Shown here: one piece after another, positions 34,959 through 45,488 of the stretch
Position numbering within the stretch: position 1 is the stretch's first letter
How the letters are laid out: each line of letters opens with the position of its first letter
Source of the DNA: Bacteroidia bacterium
Lineage (GTDB): Bacteria > Bacteroidota > Bacteroidia > NS11-12g > UBA9320
Direction: 5' to 3'
Length of the DNA stretch: 64,000 nt
NCBI GenBank assembly: GCA_020849295.1
Contig: JADLGN010000015.1
Coordinates: forward strand, 27,168 to 91,167
Program-made: the position numbers and the translations under genes
The notes under the pieces: generated by a model
Seen by the model: the letters and a program-made list of their open reading frames with translations, nothing else
What the model was told of the DNA's origin: nothing
Database searches by the model: none

Positions 34959-37046
34959 ATGCCTGACACATTTATAGATTCTGAATTGAACGATACAATA
35001 GTTAGTAGTAAACAAGTTTACCTTAGGGTTTTAAAAATCATGACAACAGCCCGCTCAATGGCAGCAGTGTATGACCAAAACCGAAATGTGGCAAAATACG
35101 TACACAGTACAAGTTCGGGGCATGAAGCTATACAAATAGCCTTTGGTATTAATTTGAAAACCTGCGATGTTGCATACCCTTATTATCGCGATGATTCTAT
35201 GCTTTTGGCTATGGGTTTTACTCCTTATGAGCTAATGTTGCAATTACTTGCAAAAGGTGATGACTATTTTTCGGGAGGCAGAACATATTATAGTCATCCA
35301 TCAAGCCTAAAAGATGATAAACCAATTATACCACATCAAAGCAGTGCAACCGGAATGCAGGCAATACCTGCCACTGGTGCAGCCCATGGCATAAGTTATC
35401 TTGAAAGAATAAATAAGTTAAATCAGGTAGAAAAACCAATAGTATTATGTTCGCTTGGCGATGGTTGTGTAACAGAAGGCGAAGTAGCAGAAGCATTGCA
35501 AATGGCAGTATTAAAGGAGTTGCCAATTATTTATCTTGTGCAAGACAACGGCTGGGGAATTTCAGCCAGTAAAGATGAAATGAGAGCAATGGATGCTTTT
35601 GAATATGCTGCAGGATTTAAAGGCTTAAAAAGAGAAAGGATAAATGGCTCTGATGTTATAGAATGTATAGAAAAGATTGAAAAAATAGTAAATTGGGTAA
35701 GAATTAATAGAAAACCTGTTCTTGTTCACTCAAAAGTACCTTTGCTCAATCATCATACAAGCGGAGTAAGAATGGAATGGTATAGAGACGATATTGATGA
35801 GCATAAACTGAATGACCCTATGCCTGGGTTAATAAATTTACTAATTGACTTAGGCGAAGAAGAACATGAATTATTTACAATGCAAAATAAAATTTTTGAT
35901 GAAATAAATCTTGAATTTTTTAAAGCATTCAAAAGCAATGAACCAAATACTGATTCAATAAAACTTCATGAGTTTGCACCAACACCTGTATTAAAAGAAG
36001 AAGGCACACGCACACCATCAGAATCGCAAACTATATCAATGGTAGATGCTGCATTGTATGCAGTAGATGAAATATTAGCCCAGTATCCTGAAGCTTTGTT
36101 TTACGGACAAGATGTAGGTAAAAGACTTGGGGGAGTATTTCGCGAAGCAGCAACACTTTCAGGAAAACATGGTTCACATAGAGTTTTTAATACTCCAATT
36201 CAGGAAGCCTATATTGTTGGAAGCACTCAGGGTATGAGTGCAGTTGGCTGTAAACCAATTGTAGAAATACAATTTGCAGATTATATATGGCCTGCAGTAA
36301 ATCAACTTGTGACAGAACTTTCAAAATCATGTTATTTGTCTATGGGAAAATTTCCTGTTCAAAGCTTAATTAGAATCCCTACCGGAGCTTATGGTAGCGG
36401 CGGACCATATCACAGTGGTAGTATAGAAAGCAGTATTTTGCAAATAAAAGGAATTAAAGTAGTCTATCCGAGCAATGCTGCCGATATGAAAGGCTTAATG
36501 AAAGCTGCTTTTTTAGATCCCAACCCAGTAATTATGTTTGAGCATAAAGGATTGTACTGGAGCAAAGTGCCAGGTTCAGAAAAAGCTAAAACACCAGAGC
36601 CAGATAGTGATTATGTAATACCATTAGGAAAAGCAAGAATTGTTATTGTAGCATCAAATGAACAAACAGAAATAGGTAATACATGTACAATAATAACTTA
36701 CGGAATGGGTGTTTACTGGGCTATGAGTGCAGCAGAGCATTTTAAAAATCAAGTTGAGATTATTGATTTGAGAACATTGAATCCATGCGACGAACTTTCG
36801 GTTTTTGAAAGTGTTAAAAAACATGGGAAAGTACTTGTTCTTACTGAAGAAACGCTGAGAAATTCATTTGCAGAGGCTCTTGCCGGCAGAATAGCAAAAG
36901 AATGTTTTAAATATCTTGATGCACCAGTACAAACACTCGGGGCACTTAATTTACCGGCTGTTCCATTAAATTCAGAACTTGAAAAAACAATGTTGCCCAA
37001 TGCAGAAAAAACTCGTGCTGCTATCGAGTATCTTTTGAATTATTAA
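34959..37046 (+). CDS. 2-oxoacid dehydrogenase E1, fused alpha and beta subunits (copy 1)
   Basis: The 695-residue protein joins an E1-alpha domain (about 1-330) to an E1-beta domain (about 350-695). The alpha half has the thiamine diphosphate motif GDGCVTEGEVAEALQMAVLKE with NGWGIS. The beta half begins ALYAVDEILAQYPEALFYGQDVGKRLGG and ends with a transketolase C-terminal domain. It decarboxylates a 2-oxoacid (branched-chain or pyruvate) and passes the acyl group to a lipoyl E2. No E2 or E3 gene is adjacent. A second fusion of the same design lies at 60300-62276. The substrate is not decidable here. Confidence 0.88.
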   Translation: MPDTFIDSELNDTIVSSKQVYLRVLKIMTTARSMAAVYDQNRNVAKYVHSTSSGHEAIQIAFGINLKTCDVAYPYYRDDSMLLAMGFTPYELMLQLLAKGDDYFSGGRTYYSHPSSLKDDKPIIPHQSSATGMQAIPATGAAHGISYLERINKLNQVEKPIVLCSLGDGCVTEGEVAEALQMAVLKELPIIYLVQDNGWGISASKDEMRAMDAFEYAAGFKGLKRERINGSDVIECIEKIEKIVNWVRINRKPVLVHSKVPLLNHHTSGVRMEWYRDDIDEHKLNDPMPGLINLLIDLGEEEHELFTMQNKIFDEINLEFFKAFKSNEPNTDSIKLHEFAPTPVLKEEGTRTPSESQTISMVDAALYAVDEILAQYPEALFYGQDVGKRLGGVFREAATLSGKHGSHRVFNTPIQEAYIVGSTQGMSAVGCKPIVEIQFADYIWPAVNQLVTELSKSCYLSMGKFPVQSLIRIPTGAYGSGGPYHSGSIESSILQIKGIKVVYPSNAADMKGLMKAAFLDPNPVIMFEHKGLYWSKVPGSEKAKTPEPDSDYVIPLGKARIVIVASNEQTEIGNTCTIITYGMGVYWAMSAAEHFKNQVEIIDLRTLNPCDELSVFESVKKHGKVLVLTEETLRNSFAEALAGRIAKECFKYLDAPVQTLGALNLPAVPLNSELEKTMLPNAEKTRAAIEYLLNY

Positions 37047-37048
37047 TA

Positions 37049-37666
37049 ATGTGCTTTTACACAACTCAAACTAAAAATGCAATTGAAGTAGAAAACAGGT
37101 TCAATGCCAAATTCAAAAATATAAGTATTTTTAGCACATCTGAAGTTTATAATGGTTTTACATTTCCAAAAACACCTGTAATCACTAATAATAATCCTTT
37201 AATAATAGATTTTTACTATTGGGGATTAATTCCTGTTTGGGCTAAAACTGATGAAATAAGAAAAAATACCCTTAATGCAAAAATTGAGACATTAAATGAA
37301 AAACCATCGTTTAGAATTTGTATGAACAATAGGTGCCTGATAATAGTTGATGGGTTTTTTGAATGGCAATGGCTTGATAACAAAGGCAAACAAAAGCAAA
37401 AGTATAAAATTACTTTGCCAGATTTCTCACTTTTTGCTTTAGGAGGATTATGGTCTGAATGGGTAAATGAAGAAAGCGGTGAAATTATAAAATCATATAC
37501 AATTGTAACTACAGAAGCAAACCAATTGATGAGCGAAATACATAACACAAAAAAAAGAATGCCTTTGATACTAAATTTGGATAATGAAAAAGATTGGCTA
37601 AACGGAAAACCTAAAGAACATTTTATAAAACCTAATGTACAACTTATAGCCGAAAAGGCATATTAA
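37049..37666 (+). CDS. SOS response-associated peptidase (YedK/HMCES family)
   Basis: The 205-residue SRAP protein begins MCFYTTQ. Cys2 is the residue that crosslinks abasic sites once Met1 is removed. It also has the conserved Glu in DGFFEWQW and the His in MSEIHNTKKRMPLIL. It shields abasic sites in single-stranded DNA by forming a thiazolidine DNA-protein crosslink. It starts two bases after the E1 fusion stop codon, so it is probably co-transcribed with it, although the functions differ. Confidence 0.93.
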   Translation: MCFYTTQTKNAIEVENRFNAKFKNISIFSTSEVYNGFTFPKTPVITNNNPLIIDFYYWGLIPVWAKTDEIRKNTLNAKIETLNEKPSFRICMNNRCLIIVDGFFEWQWLDNKGKQKQKYKITLPDFSLFALGGLWSEWVNEESGEIIKSYTIVTTEANQLMSEIHNTKKRMPLILNLDNEKDWLNGKPKEHFIKPNVQLIAEKAY

Positions 37667-37770
37667 AACAGTACCCTTGAAAAAATAAAATCATTGTAAA
37701 AAAAAATATAACTTTATATATTTAACAATAAAAAATAATATAATTGGAAGTTGATAATATCCATTTAATA

Positions 37771-39732
37771 GTGTGTAAAAAACTATTTATATTATTATTT
37801 ATAATGCCTGTGCTTGTATTTGCCCAGTCAGCCAATAAAGAAATGGAACTTATAGAAACAGGACAGTTTAAAAAAAACAAATTTTATGAACTTGCAGATG
37901 TTACAAGAGTTATTTCTGAAAATGAAATAAAACTAAGAGGGGCAAATAATCTAAAAGATATTTTAATTTTAGAAACCTCAAGTATTTTTAATTATGACAA
38001 AACCAAAGGATGGAGTGTATTATGGCATGGAAGTTCTAAAAATAATATTCTTATATTAATTGATGGATTACCTTTTCGTTCTTACTATTTTGACGAAAAT
38101 GACTTACAACAAATTTCACTTGACAATGTAAATAAAATAGAGTTTGTTGAAAATCCATTATGTGTAGAGTATGGCAGTAATGCAATAACTTGTATTATTA
38201 ATATTATTTATAAAACTGCACAAGAAAAAGTTTATAAACCTTCATTAAAATTGCAGGGATATTATCCGGCAAGTTTTTACAGTAATATAAGTCTTGGTAG
38301 AAAAACAACCGAAAATTTTTTCAAATATTCAGGAACAATAGATGCATTTTCGGGTATAGGCGGAAACGATTCTGGACGTGTATTACAATGGTTGCCATAT
38401 ACAAGAGCAATAAATCAAATAAATTTTTCACATAAAATACTTCAGTATTTAGATTTTTCAATCGGATATAACAATTTGATTGAGCAAAAAACTCAATTAG
38501 GTTATCCCTTATTAAATTCTACCAAAGTATTTGACAGAGAAATAAAATATAACATTAATAATTTTAATGTAGGGCTAAAAGGCAAATTAACAAAAAATTA
38601 TAATATTCAAGGCGATTTTCAGTACATGCACTACAGAAGATTTAATACACTATACTATAAAGATATTAGCAATTCACAGCAATTAGCAGTTAATGACACT
38701 TCGCTTAATGACTCAATCAAATACAGTGGGATTTTCAGTCGTTGGGTTTTTTCACAAAATGACAAAAACTCAAAATTGAATTATTTAGTAGGATTTGATA
38801 TTTATACTACATCAGACAGATTTAAGCCGATTGTAAATAAAGTTTATCAAAAAAACTCGACATCAGCTATTTTTTTTGTTGCTAAATATACACCAAATTG
38901 GCGAACAATTATATATGGTGGAATAAGATTGCCATATAGTTCAAAATATAAATCAAAACCAATGCTTGATTTAAAAATTAACCTAAAGATAAATGAAAAT
39001 TTCAGATTAAAAGCAATAATTGCTCAAAGTTCAAAGTCACCAGATTTTGACCAAATATTTGCAACATACCTTACTAATGGATTCAGTATAAAACGCAATT
39101 TAAATCTAAGCGATGAAAATGTGAGTTCTTTTAATTATTCCATTCTTATAAAAACAAAAAAAATAATTGCTGAACCGGGATTTTTCTTTTATCATTTCAA
39201 AAATGGAATAGAACTTATTCCAGACCCGGTAAATATTGGAAGATTAGTTTACAGAAATGTTTCTGAGAAAAAAATATTAGGAACAAGAATAAATTTTATA
39301 GCTCAGAGCAAATTTGCTGATATTAATTTGCGAATGGCTTATACCGGCAATAATCATCTTGCCCACAAGTATGACCAAATGTTTTTTTTCAGAGAATTTT
39401 ATACAAATGTTATTTTTAAAATACCAAAATACAGTTCGAACCTATGTATTACTTCAAAAAATGTATCAGTATTCAGTTTCATGAAAAATGAAACAAATAA
39501 TGATTTTGCCCATTTTATTGATAGATATTTTTTAGCAGATGCAATTTGTGAGACTTCATTCAACAAAAAAGCAATTATACTAAAAGCAGGTGTTAGAAAT
39601 ATTTTTAATTTAAAAAATATTGAAGCATATTTACTTCCGGCTGATTTTACAGGAAAAGAAGACAAAACTTTCTACAATGTTTCATTGCTTTCGGGGCGAA
39701 ATGTCTTTTTTGAGATTAATATAAATTTATAA
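37771..39732 (+). CDS. TonB-dependent receptor-like outer-membrane protein
   Basis: The frame is open from 37744 (TTG), but the GTG at 37771 places a signal peptide (CKKLFILLFIMPVLVFAQ) right at the N-terminus and is preferred, giving 653 residues. A plug domain follows (ISENEIKLRGANNLKDILILE, ILILIDGLPFR, VEYGSNAITCIINIIY), then a beta-barrel. There is no carboxypeptidase-like extension. It is shorter than most TonB-dependent receptors. The ligand is unknown. The next gene, 95 bases on, encodes the CHAT protein but has its own promoter box. Confidence 0.8.
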   Translation: MCKKLFILLFIMPVLVFAQSANKEMELIETGQFKKNKFYELADVTRVISENEIKLRGANNLKDILILETSSIFNYDKTKGWSVLWHGSSKNNILILIDGLPFRSYYFDENDLQQISLDNVNKIEFVENPLCVEYGSNAITCIINIIYKTAQEKVYKPSLKLQGYYPASFYSNISLGRKTTENFFKYSGTIDAFSGIGGNDSGRVLQWLPYTRAINQINFSHKILQYLDFSIGYNNLIEQKTQLGYPLLNSTKVFDREIKYNINNFNVGLKGKLTKNYNIQGDFQYMHYRRFNTLYYKDISNSQQLAVNDTSLNDSIKYSGIFSRWVFSQNDKNSKLNYLVGFDIYTTSDRFKPIVNKVYQKNSTSAIFFVAKYTPNWRTIIYGGIRLPYSSKYKSKPMLDLKINLKINENFRLKAIIAQSSKSPDFDQIFATYLTNGFSIKRNLNLSDENVSSFNYSILIKTKKIIAEPGFFFYHFKNGIELIPDPVNIGRLVYRNVSEKKILGTRINFIAQSKFADINLRMAYTGNNHLAHKYDQMFFFREFYTNVIFKIPKYSSNLCITSKNVSVFSFMKNETNNDFAHFIDRYFLADAICETSFNKKAIILKAGVRNIFNLKNIEAYLLPADFTGKEDKTFYNVSLLSGRNVFFEININL

Positions 39733-39783
39733 TTTTTTAATAAAAATCATTTACCTCATATAGGTAATATTACATTTATTTGT

Positions 39784-39791
39784 TACGTTTG
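39784..39791 (+). promoter_or_regulatory. -7 box (TACGTTTG) for the TPR-CHAT gene
   Basis: An exact TAnnTTTG match 36 bases before the ATG at 39828, in the 95-base gap after the TonB-dependent receptor gene. Confidence 0.5.
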
Positions 39792-39827
39792 AAATATAAT
39801 TTTTAAAAAATAATAGTCTCAAGAATT

Positions 39828-42800
39828 ATGATTAAAAAAATATTAAGTTCAATATTTGTAATTTTTCTATTACAAAATATTGCAATATCTCAATCTATTA
39901 AGCCCGAAAATCAGAAATCAATAATACAAGCTGATACATTTGCTGCAGTTTACGAAAGAACCTATGAAGACACATTCAGAAAACAGGCACTTGATTTATA
40001 TTTTGAAATAATAAGGGCTGAAAAAAAACTATCGCCCTCTGATACGGCAGCACTAATTCACTCATATTACATGGTAGGGTATATAGACTTGATATGGGGC
40101 GAGTATAAATGGGGTATGGAAGCATTTGAAAATATGCTTAAGTACTGTAAAACCGAAAAGTACAGAGAGTATAAAAACAAAGCTATACCATATTTAGGAT
40201 ATTGCATTAGAAAAACACGATTAAACAATTATGTATTTGATATACCTAAATTCAGTAAAACACAAAGAAAAGAGTTTTATTTTCCTATTACTTATGTGTT
40301 TGACAAAGTAAATGATACATTGACAGTAAAAATAAACTATGGGACTTATGACGGTATAGGACTTGGCGCATTGGGTATAGTTAGAGGTGTAAAAAATGAA
40401 TATATAAGCAAACATGGAAGCAAGTTTTTGGGAAATTGTGAAGTAGTAGATATTGCCGAAAGTCAGGCTATACTTAAAGTTTTTAATTTTCAGGGAACAG
40501 ATTCAAACTGTATGGTATATGTTGGCGATATTGTAAAACTACCTATTATGTTTCCAAAGAGATTTGAAGATATTATTACCGAAAACTTAAAATACAACGT
40601 GATTTTTAACAATCGTGACGGATATTGTTTTTACGATTACCGACAATGGTATATGGGAGGTAGCGACAGTTTGTTTGATGATATACTTCAGGCAATGCAC
40701 TATGATATAAATATGTGTTATGAAAAGTTTAAAAATAGCGATATTGAAGTTCTGAAAAAGATAATAGAATCAGGAAGATTTAAAGGAATGACCTTACTTG
40801 ATGTGTTTAAAAATACCAACAAAAAAGATGTGAAAGACTTTTTGTACTATGCCTCATTTTATGCTGCAAGCTATTTTGGGTCTAATTCACTTATTTCAAA
40901 ATATGCTGATTGGGTGTTGGTAAATTGTCCTGTAAGTTATGGAGAATTTTTTGATGCCATAGATGCAGCCAAAACAGATACAGAACTAAAAGCAATAGCC
41001 GAAAAATATAAAAGTAGTGTAGAAGAAGATGATTTTTTTACTTATCTTGGAAACGATGAAGAATCTCTTGTGGCAAATGAACAAGTAGAAAGAGGTTTCA
41101 GCCTAAACCGTAAGCATACAAAAGTGGCACAGTATATGAATTTACCGGCACAAATAGGCTGGAGTTATTTTTTCAAAGCGAGAATGCACAATACATTTGA
41201 GCAAAACGATTCCGTTATTTGGGCATATACAAAAGGAATAGAATTCTTTAAAAAATCTAAAGACAATAAGGGACTTGGATATTGTATAGGCAATATTGCA
41301 GCAAAATATTATGACTTGGGAGAATATAAAAAATCACTTGAATATTACAGAGAAAGTTATATACTTAAAAGTAAGCTCACTAATCTTGATTCTTCTGAAT
41401 TTTATAAAGGCATAGCAATAGCTTTGCACGGAATGGGAGACTGTATGTATGAATTAAATGATTTTGATTCATCACTTAAAACCTATACAAAATCTACAAT
41501 CAATTATATTAAATCAAATTCTGTAGATGCAAGAGCACGCTCACTGGGAACATATAAAACAATAGCAAAAATTCTAAAAAAGCAAAGTAAATATCCCGAA
41601 GCTTTTAAATCTTATGAAGCATTACAACTTAGGTATAAGCAGCTTGGAGATCAAAAAAATGTAGCAGAAACTTATGATGACCTTGCGGATGTACTGTTCA
41701 GTATGAATGATTATGTTAAAGCTGCTGAATATTATAACAAAGCATATAAAATGAAATTGAGTTGGGATGATAAAGCCGGAGCAGGATATTCAAAAGCAAA
41801 TGTTGGACAGGCTTTGTATAACTTGGGTGAGTTTGATAAAGCAATTGCAGCACATGATACAGCAGTAGGACTAAGAGGTGAGGCAGATGATAAATCAGGT
41901 GTGGCATATTCATTAAAGCAAATCGGGTCTTTATATAGTGAAAATGGAGAATATGTAAAAGCTGGCGAATATTACGATAAAGCTTATGAAATATATGCGA
42001 AACTCGAATATAAATTAAGTATGGCAGGGATAAAAACCTCAAGAGGTTCACTTGATAAGAAAATATCAAATTATGTTTCAGCATTGAACAACTACAAAGA
42101 AGCTTTGAGTTTGTATAACCAGATGAATGATAAAATAGAAGTGGGAAATTCATATTATAATATTGCATCAGTTTTTGGCAAGCAAAATAAAATTAAAACT
42201 GCACTAAATTATTTAGACACAGCAATAAAAATACAAAACGAAACTGGCGACTTGTCAGGGCAACTCTTTACATTATTGTACATTGGTAATTTGATAGAAG
42301 TAGAATACAAAGACAATAAAAAAGCAATGACATATTATCAAAAAGCTCTTTCTATTGCTAAGCAAACCGCAAGCCATTATAACATAGCAACATGTCAACA
42401 CTCAATTGGCACTTTGTATTCTAATATGGGGCAATATTCAAAAGCAAAGCCATATTACGACAGCAGCTATCAGATATATGTAAAGATATTAGACAGACTA
42501 AATCAGTCATATTCTCTTGTGAATTTAGGATATCATTACTGTAATGTTGGAAATTTTGCAGAAGCCGAAAAACATTTTAATAAAGCACTGAAATTATCAG
42601 AAGAAATAAAAAACAATGGAGCTATTGCAAATGCATACAGTGCAATAGGTTCTCTTGGCAGAATTAAAGGACAATTTCAGATGTCAATTGAATATCTTAA
42701 TAAATGTGTTAAAATAAATACAACAAGTGATAATCCGTGGGGTATTGCATCTAACTATATTGACCTTGGAAATATTTATAATGAACTATCAAAATATTCG

Positions 42801-44966
42801 GTAGCTGTAAATTATTATTTAAAAGCTGATAGTATTTATAAAGCTATTGGCAATGAGTTTTTTCGCTCAACTCCACTAAACAATGCAGGTACAATATTCT
42901 TTCATCAGGGCAATTACGACAGTTCACTCACATACTTTATGCCCGCATTAGAAATACTAAAAAAAATGGATCCTGACGGTGATTTTATTAACCTATTAAC
43001 ACTAAATATTGGAGAAGTTTATGTAGATAAGAAAAAATTTGAAGAAGGAGAAAAATGGCTCAAACGCGGACTCGAAAATTCACTTAAACGTGAAGATAAA
43101 AGAAACAAAGGAATTTCGTACAGATTGCTTGCCAGATATAATATTGAACGCAAAAATTTTAAAGAAGCCGAAATGCAGGCATTCAAAGCCTATGAATATA
43201 TTGGCGACTCAGGCGAAATAGAACAAAAAACAGACAATTACAATCAAATAGGAATATCAAAATACGAACTTGGAGATAACAATGAAGCTATTAAATGGCT
43301 CGATAAAACAATTAATGTTTCGGAGGAGGTAGGATTTGTAAAATATTTGTATCAGGCATATTATTACAGTGCACTTGCTTATGACAAATTAAACAGAAAA
43401 GACACAGCACTTAGAAGAATAAAACGCTCAATAGAAATATTAGAAAAAATATCTGGAAACATTACAGGAGGTGCTGAGGCACGCAAAATGTTTGCAACCG
43501 GCGATATGCAGCAACGTATGTATGAAAAAATTGTAGAATGGCTGCTAGAACAAGGTAAAATAGAAGAAGCGATTACATATCTTGAAAAAAGCAATAACGA
43601 AGCATTGAATGCAAAATTCAAACAATTAAAAGGAGATAATCGTGGAGCTAACATTGAAACACAAAAAGCATTATCAGAAGCAGAAGAAAAGCAAAAATCA
43701 CTTGATAAGATTAATGCAGAACTGATAAAAGAAAAATCAAAACCCGAAGATCAGCAGAAAAAAGACCTGATAAAAAAACTTGAGGAATACCAACAAATAA
43801 GTCAGAAAGAATACAATAAGTTTTTTAAAGATTTATTAAAAAATAATAAACAAATACAACTTTACCTGAGCAATAGCGTAAATCCCGAAGATTTTAAAGA
43901 ACAAAGAAAAAATATAGCTCCTGATATGGCTGTGCTATTATATATGATGGCAGAAAAAAACCTATATATATTTTGTGCCACACGCGATTCGGTGTTTGCC
44001 AAAGTAGTAAAAATGGAAAGTAAAGAATTGAGCAAAAAAATAATGCTTACTTATAATCTTGTAAGGAATCCAACTTATCTGCCAACTACTCGCCGTGGCT
44101 CAAAACCAGCAAATGCACCTAAAGTAGATAATCCGGAAAAAGTACTTAATCAAACAAGTGCCGAACTATACAAAGTTCTTATTGAACCGGTTTTAAGTGA
44201 AATATCAGGGAAAAAACGCCTTGTTGTAATACCTAATGGTGATTTGTTTTACTTGCCATTTCATGCACTAATTTCAAAACTTGAAAACAACAAAATATCA
44301 TACTTAATGGATAATTATACCATTTTTTACAGCAATCGTTTAAGTTTCATAGGTAGTTCACAAACTATAGATATTTCTGATTTCAGACTAATGGCTGTGG
44401 GAAATGCTGATAAAAGCCTTCCAAATGCTGAAGTAGAAGTTAATGATATTAAAAAAATGTTTCCATCATCAATAATATTAATAGGCGAAAAAGCCACAAA
44501 AGATGAACTTATTACACAGTCAGAAAATTTTAATATTTTGCATTTTGCCACACATGGTATTTTAGACTATAATAATTTTGACAGTTCGTACCTTGTATTA
44601 GCACCTAATAAAAATAAAAATGATAACGGACATTTTACTTTGAACGATATTTCTAATCTCAATAAAATTGACGAATATCTTCTCGTAACATTATCAGCTT
44701 GCGAAACAGCAGTAAAAAATGACCTTGTAGAAGGTTATCCTCAAACTACAGCATCTGCCTTTCTTAAAGCGGGAGTTGAATCTGTAATTGCTTCACTTTG
44801 GCAAGTTGACGACAAAGCTACAAGCGTATTGATGAAAATGTTTTACGAAAATGTATCTACTATGAATAAAGTTGAGGCATTACATAAAGCTCAAGTTGAC
44901 CTTAGTAAATTACCCGGGTTTAGCCACCCATATTACTGGGCTCCATTTGCTTATTACGGAAAATAA
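39828..44966 (+). CDS. Exported TPR-CHAT domain protein (caspase-like fold)
   Basis: The 1712-residue protein has a signal peptide (1-21, MIKKILSSIFVIFLLQNIAIS) and an N-terminal region without clear homology (about 22-430). Many tetratricopeptide repeats follow (about 440-1240), then a Lys/Glu-rich coiled coil (about 1260-1340) and a C-terminal CHAT domain (about 1380-1712). The CHAT catalytic pair is present: His1576 in HFATHG and Cys1625 in SACETA. CHAT domains are caspase-like and act as peptidases or signalling parts in TPR proteins. The signal peptide places it outside the cytoplasm, unlike CHAT effectors that work inside cells. Targets are unknown. It is a single-gene unit. Confidence 0.88.
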   Translation: MIKKILSSIFVIFLLQNIAISQSIKPENQKSIIQADTFAAVYERTYEDTFRKQALDLYFEIIRAEKKLSPSDTAALIHSYYMVGYIDLIWGEYKWGMEAFENMLKYCKTEKYREYKNKAIPYLGYCIRKTRLNNYVFDIPKFSKTQRKEFYFPITYVFDKVNDTLTVKINYGTYDGIGLGALGIVRGVKNEYISKHGSKFLGNCEVVDIAESQAILKVFNFQGTDSNCMVYVGDIVKLPIMFPKRFEDIITENLKYNVIFNNRDGYCFYDYRQWYMGGSDSLFDDILQAMHYDINMCYEKFKNSDIEVLKKIIESGRFKGMTLLDVFKNTNKKDVKDFLYYASFYAASYFGSNSLISKYADWVLVNCPVSYGEFFDAIDAAKTDTELKAIAEKYKSSVEEDDFFTYLGNDEESLVANEQVERGFSLNRKHTKVAQYMNLPAQIGWSYFFKARMHNTFEQNDSVIWAYTKGIEFFKKSKDNKGLGYCIGNIAAKYYDLGEYKKSLEYYRESYILKSKLTNLDSSEFYKGIAIALHGMGDCMYELNDFDSSLKTYTKSTINYIKSNSVDARARSLGTYKTIAKILKKQSKYPEAFKSYEALQLRYKQLGDQKNVAETYDDLADVLFSMNDYVKAAEYYNKAYKMKLSWDDKAGAGYSKANVGQALYNLGEFDKAIAAHDTAVGLRGEADDKSGVAYSLKQIGSLYSENGEYVKAGEYYDKAYEIYAKLEYKLSMAGIKTSRGSLDKKISNYVSALNNYKEALSLYNQMNDKIEVGNSYYNIASVFGKQNKIKTALNYLDTAIKIQNETGDLSGQLFTLLYIGNLIEVEYKDNKKAMTYYQKALSIAKQTASHYNIATCQHSIGTLYSNMGQYSKAKPYYDSSYQIYVKILDRLNQSYSLVNLGYHYCNVGNFAEAEKHFNKALKLSEEIKNNGAIANAYSAIGSLGRIKGQFQMSIEYLNKCVKINTTSDNPWGIASNYIDLGNIYNELSKYSVAVNYYLKADSIYKAIGNEFFRSTPLNNAGTIFFHQGNYDSSLTYFMPALEILKKMDPDGDFINLLTLNIGEVYVDKKKFEEGEKWLKRGLENSLKREDKRNKGISYRLLARYNIERKNFKEAEMQAFKAYEYIGDSGEIEQKTDNYNQIGISKYELGDNNEAIKWLDKTINVSEEVGFVKYLYQAYYYSALAYDKLNRKDTALRRIKRSIEILEKISGNITGGAEARKMFATGDMQQRMYEKIVEWLLEQGKIEEAITYLEKSNNEALNAKFKQLKGDNRGANIETQKALSEAEEKQKSLDKINAELIKEKSKPEDQQKKDLIKKLEEYQQISQKEYNKFFKDLLKNNKQIQLYLSNSVNPEDFKEQRKNIAPDMAVLLYMMAEKNLYIFCATRDSVFAKVVKMESKELSKKIMLTYNLVRNPTYLPTTRRGSKPANAPKVDNPEKVLNQTSAELYKVLIEPVLSEISGKKRLVVIPNGDLFYLPFHALISKLENNKISYLMDNYTIFYSNRLSFIGSSQTIDISDFRLMAVGNADKSLPNAEVEVNDIKKMFPSSIILIGEKATKDELITQSENFNILHFATHGILDYNNFDSSYLVLAPNKNKNDNGHFTLNDISNLNKIDEYLLVTLSACETAVKNDLVEGYPQTTASAFLKAGVESVIASLWQVDDKATSVLMKMFYENVSTMNKVEALHKAQVDLSKLPGFSHPYYWAPFAYYGK

Positions 44967-44969
44967 AAA

Positions 44970-45001
44970 AAAGACTGCTGAATTTTTTTTCGGCAGTCTT
45001 T
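44970..45001 (+). terminator. Bidirectional hairpin terminator between the CHAT gene and cspA
   Basis: A 13-base-pair stem (AAAGACTGCTGAA paired with TTCGGCAGTCTTT, one G-T pair) closes a T6 loop. It lies three bases after the CHAT stop codon. A-rich and T-rich flanks allow it to work for both convergent genes. Confidence 0.8.
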
Positions 45002-45049
45002 AATAAAATATTTAAAGTAACCTTTCTTTCGTTTACGATTTAAATAATT

Positions 45050-45241
45050 TTAAGCCCTTCTTACATTTATTGCTGATGGACCTCTTTTGCCATCTTGAAT
45101 GTCAAAAGTAACCTGATCATCTTGATTAATTTTGTCAATAAGACCATTGGCATGTACAAAGACTTCCTGACCAGTTTCATTATTTTTGATAAAGCCATAA
45201 CCCTTTGATACATTAAAAAATTTTACAGTTCCTGTGTTCAT
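45050..45241 (-). CDS. CspA-family cold-shock protein
   Basis: The 63-residue cold-shock domain contains both RNA-binding motifs: RNP1 (KGYGFIKNN) and RNP2 (EVFVHANGL, a variant of VFVHFS). It binds single-stranded nucleic acid and acts as an RNA chaperone. A consensus promoter lies 44 bases upstream, giving a short leader of roughly 37 bases. It is a single-gene unit and shares the terminator with the CHAT gene. Confidence 0.95.
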   Translation of the reverse strand: MNTGTVKFFNVSKGYGFIKNNETGQEVFVHANGLIDKINQDDQVTFDIQDGKRGPSAINVRRA

Positions 45242-45284
45242 TTTGTAGATAAATTAAAAATTGATATATATAATTATTGTGCGG

Positions 45285-45312
45285 CAAATGTACATTTAAT
45301 TTGATTAACAAA
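45285..45312 (-). promoter_or_regulatory. Promoter of the cold-shock gene
   Basis: On the minus strand a -33 TTTG (bases 45309-45312) is followed 16 bases later by a -7 TACATTTG (45285-45292). Both match the Bacteroidota consensus. Transcription would start near 45278. Confidence 0.6.
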
Positions 45313-45488
45313 TCATTTATTTAAAAATATTTTAAAACTATTCAATAACTTAAAATAGTCTAATAAAAAAAGTAATTATTTATTGAAAATAAACCGACAA
45401 CTTATTTTTTTATAAATTCTGTTTGATTTGAAGATAGCCTTTCTTATTCAGTTAATGCAAAAGGTTTCTGATTCAATTAAACAAACTA

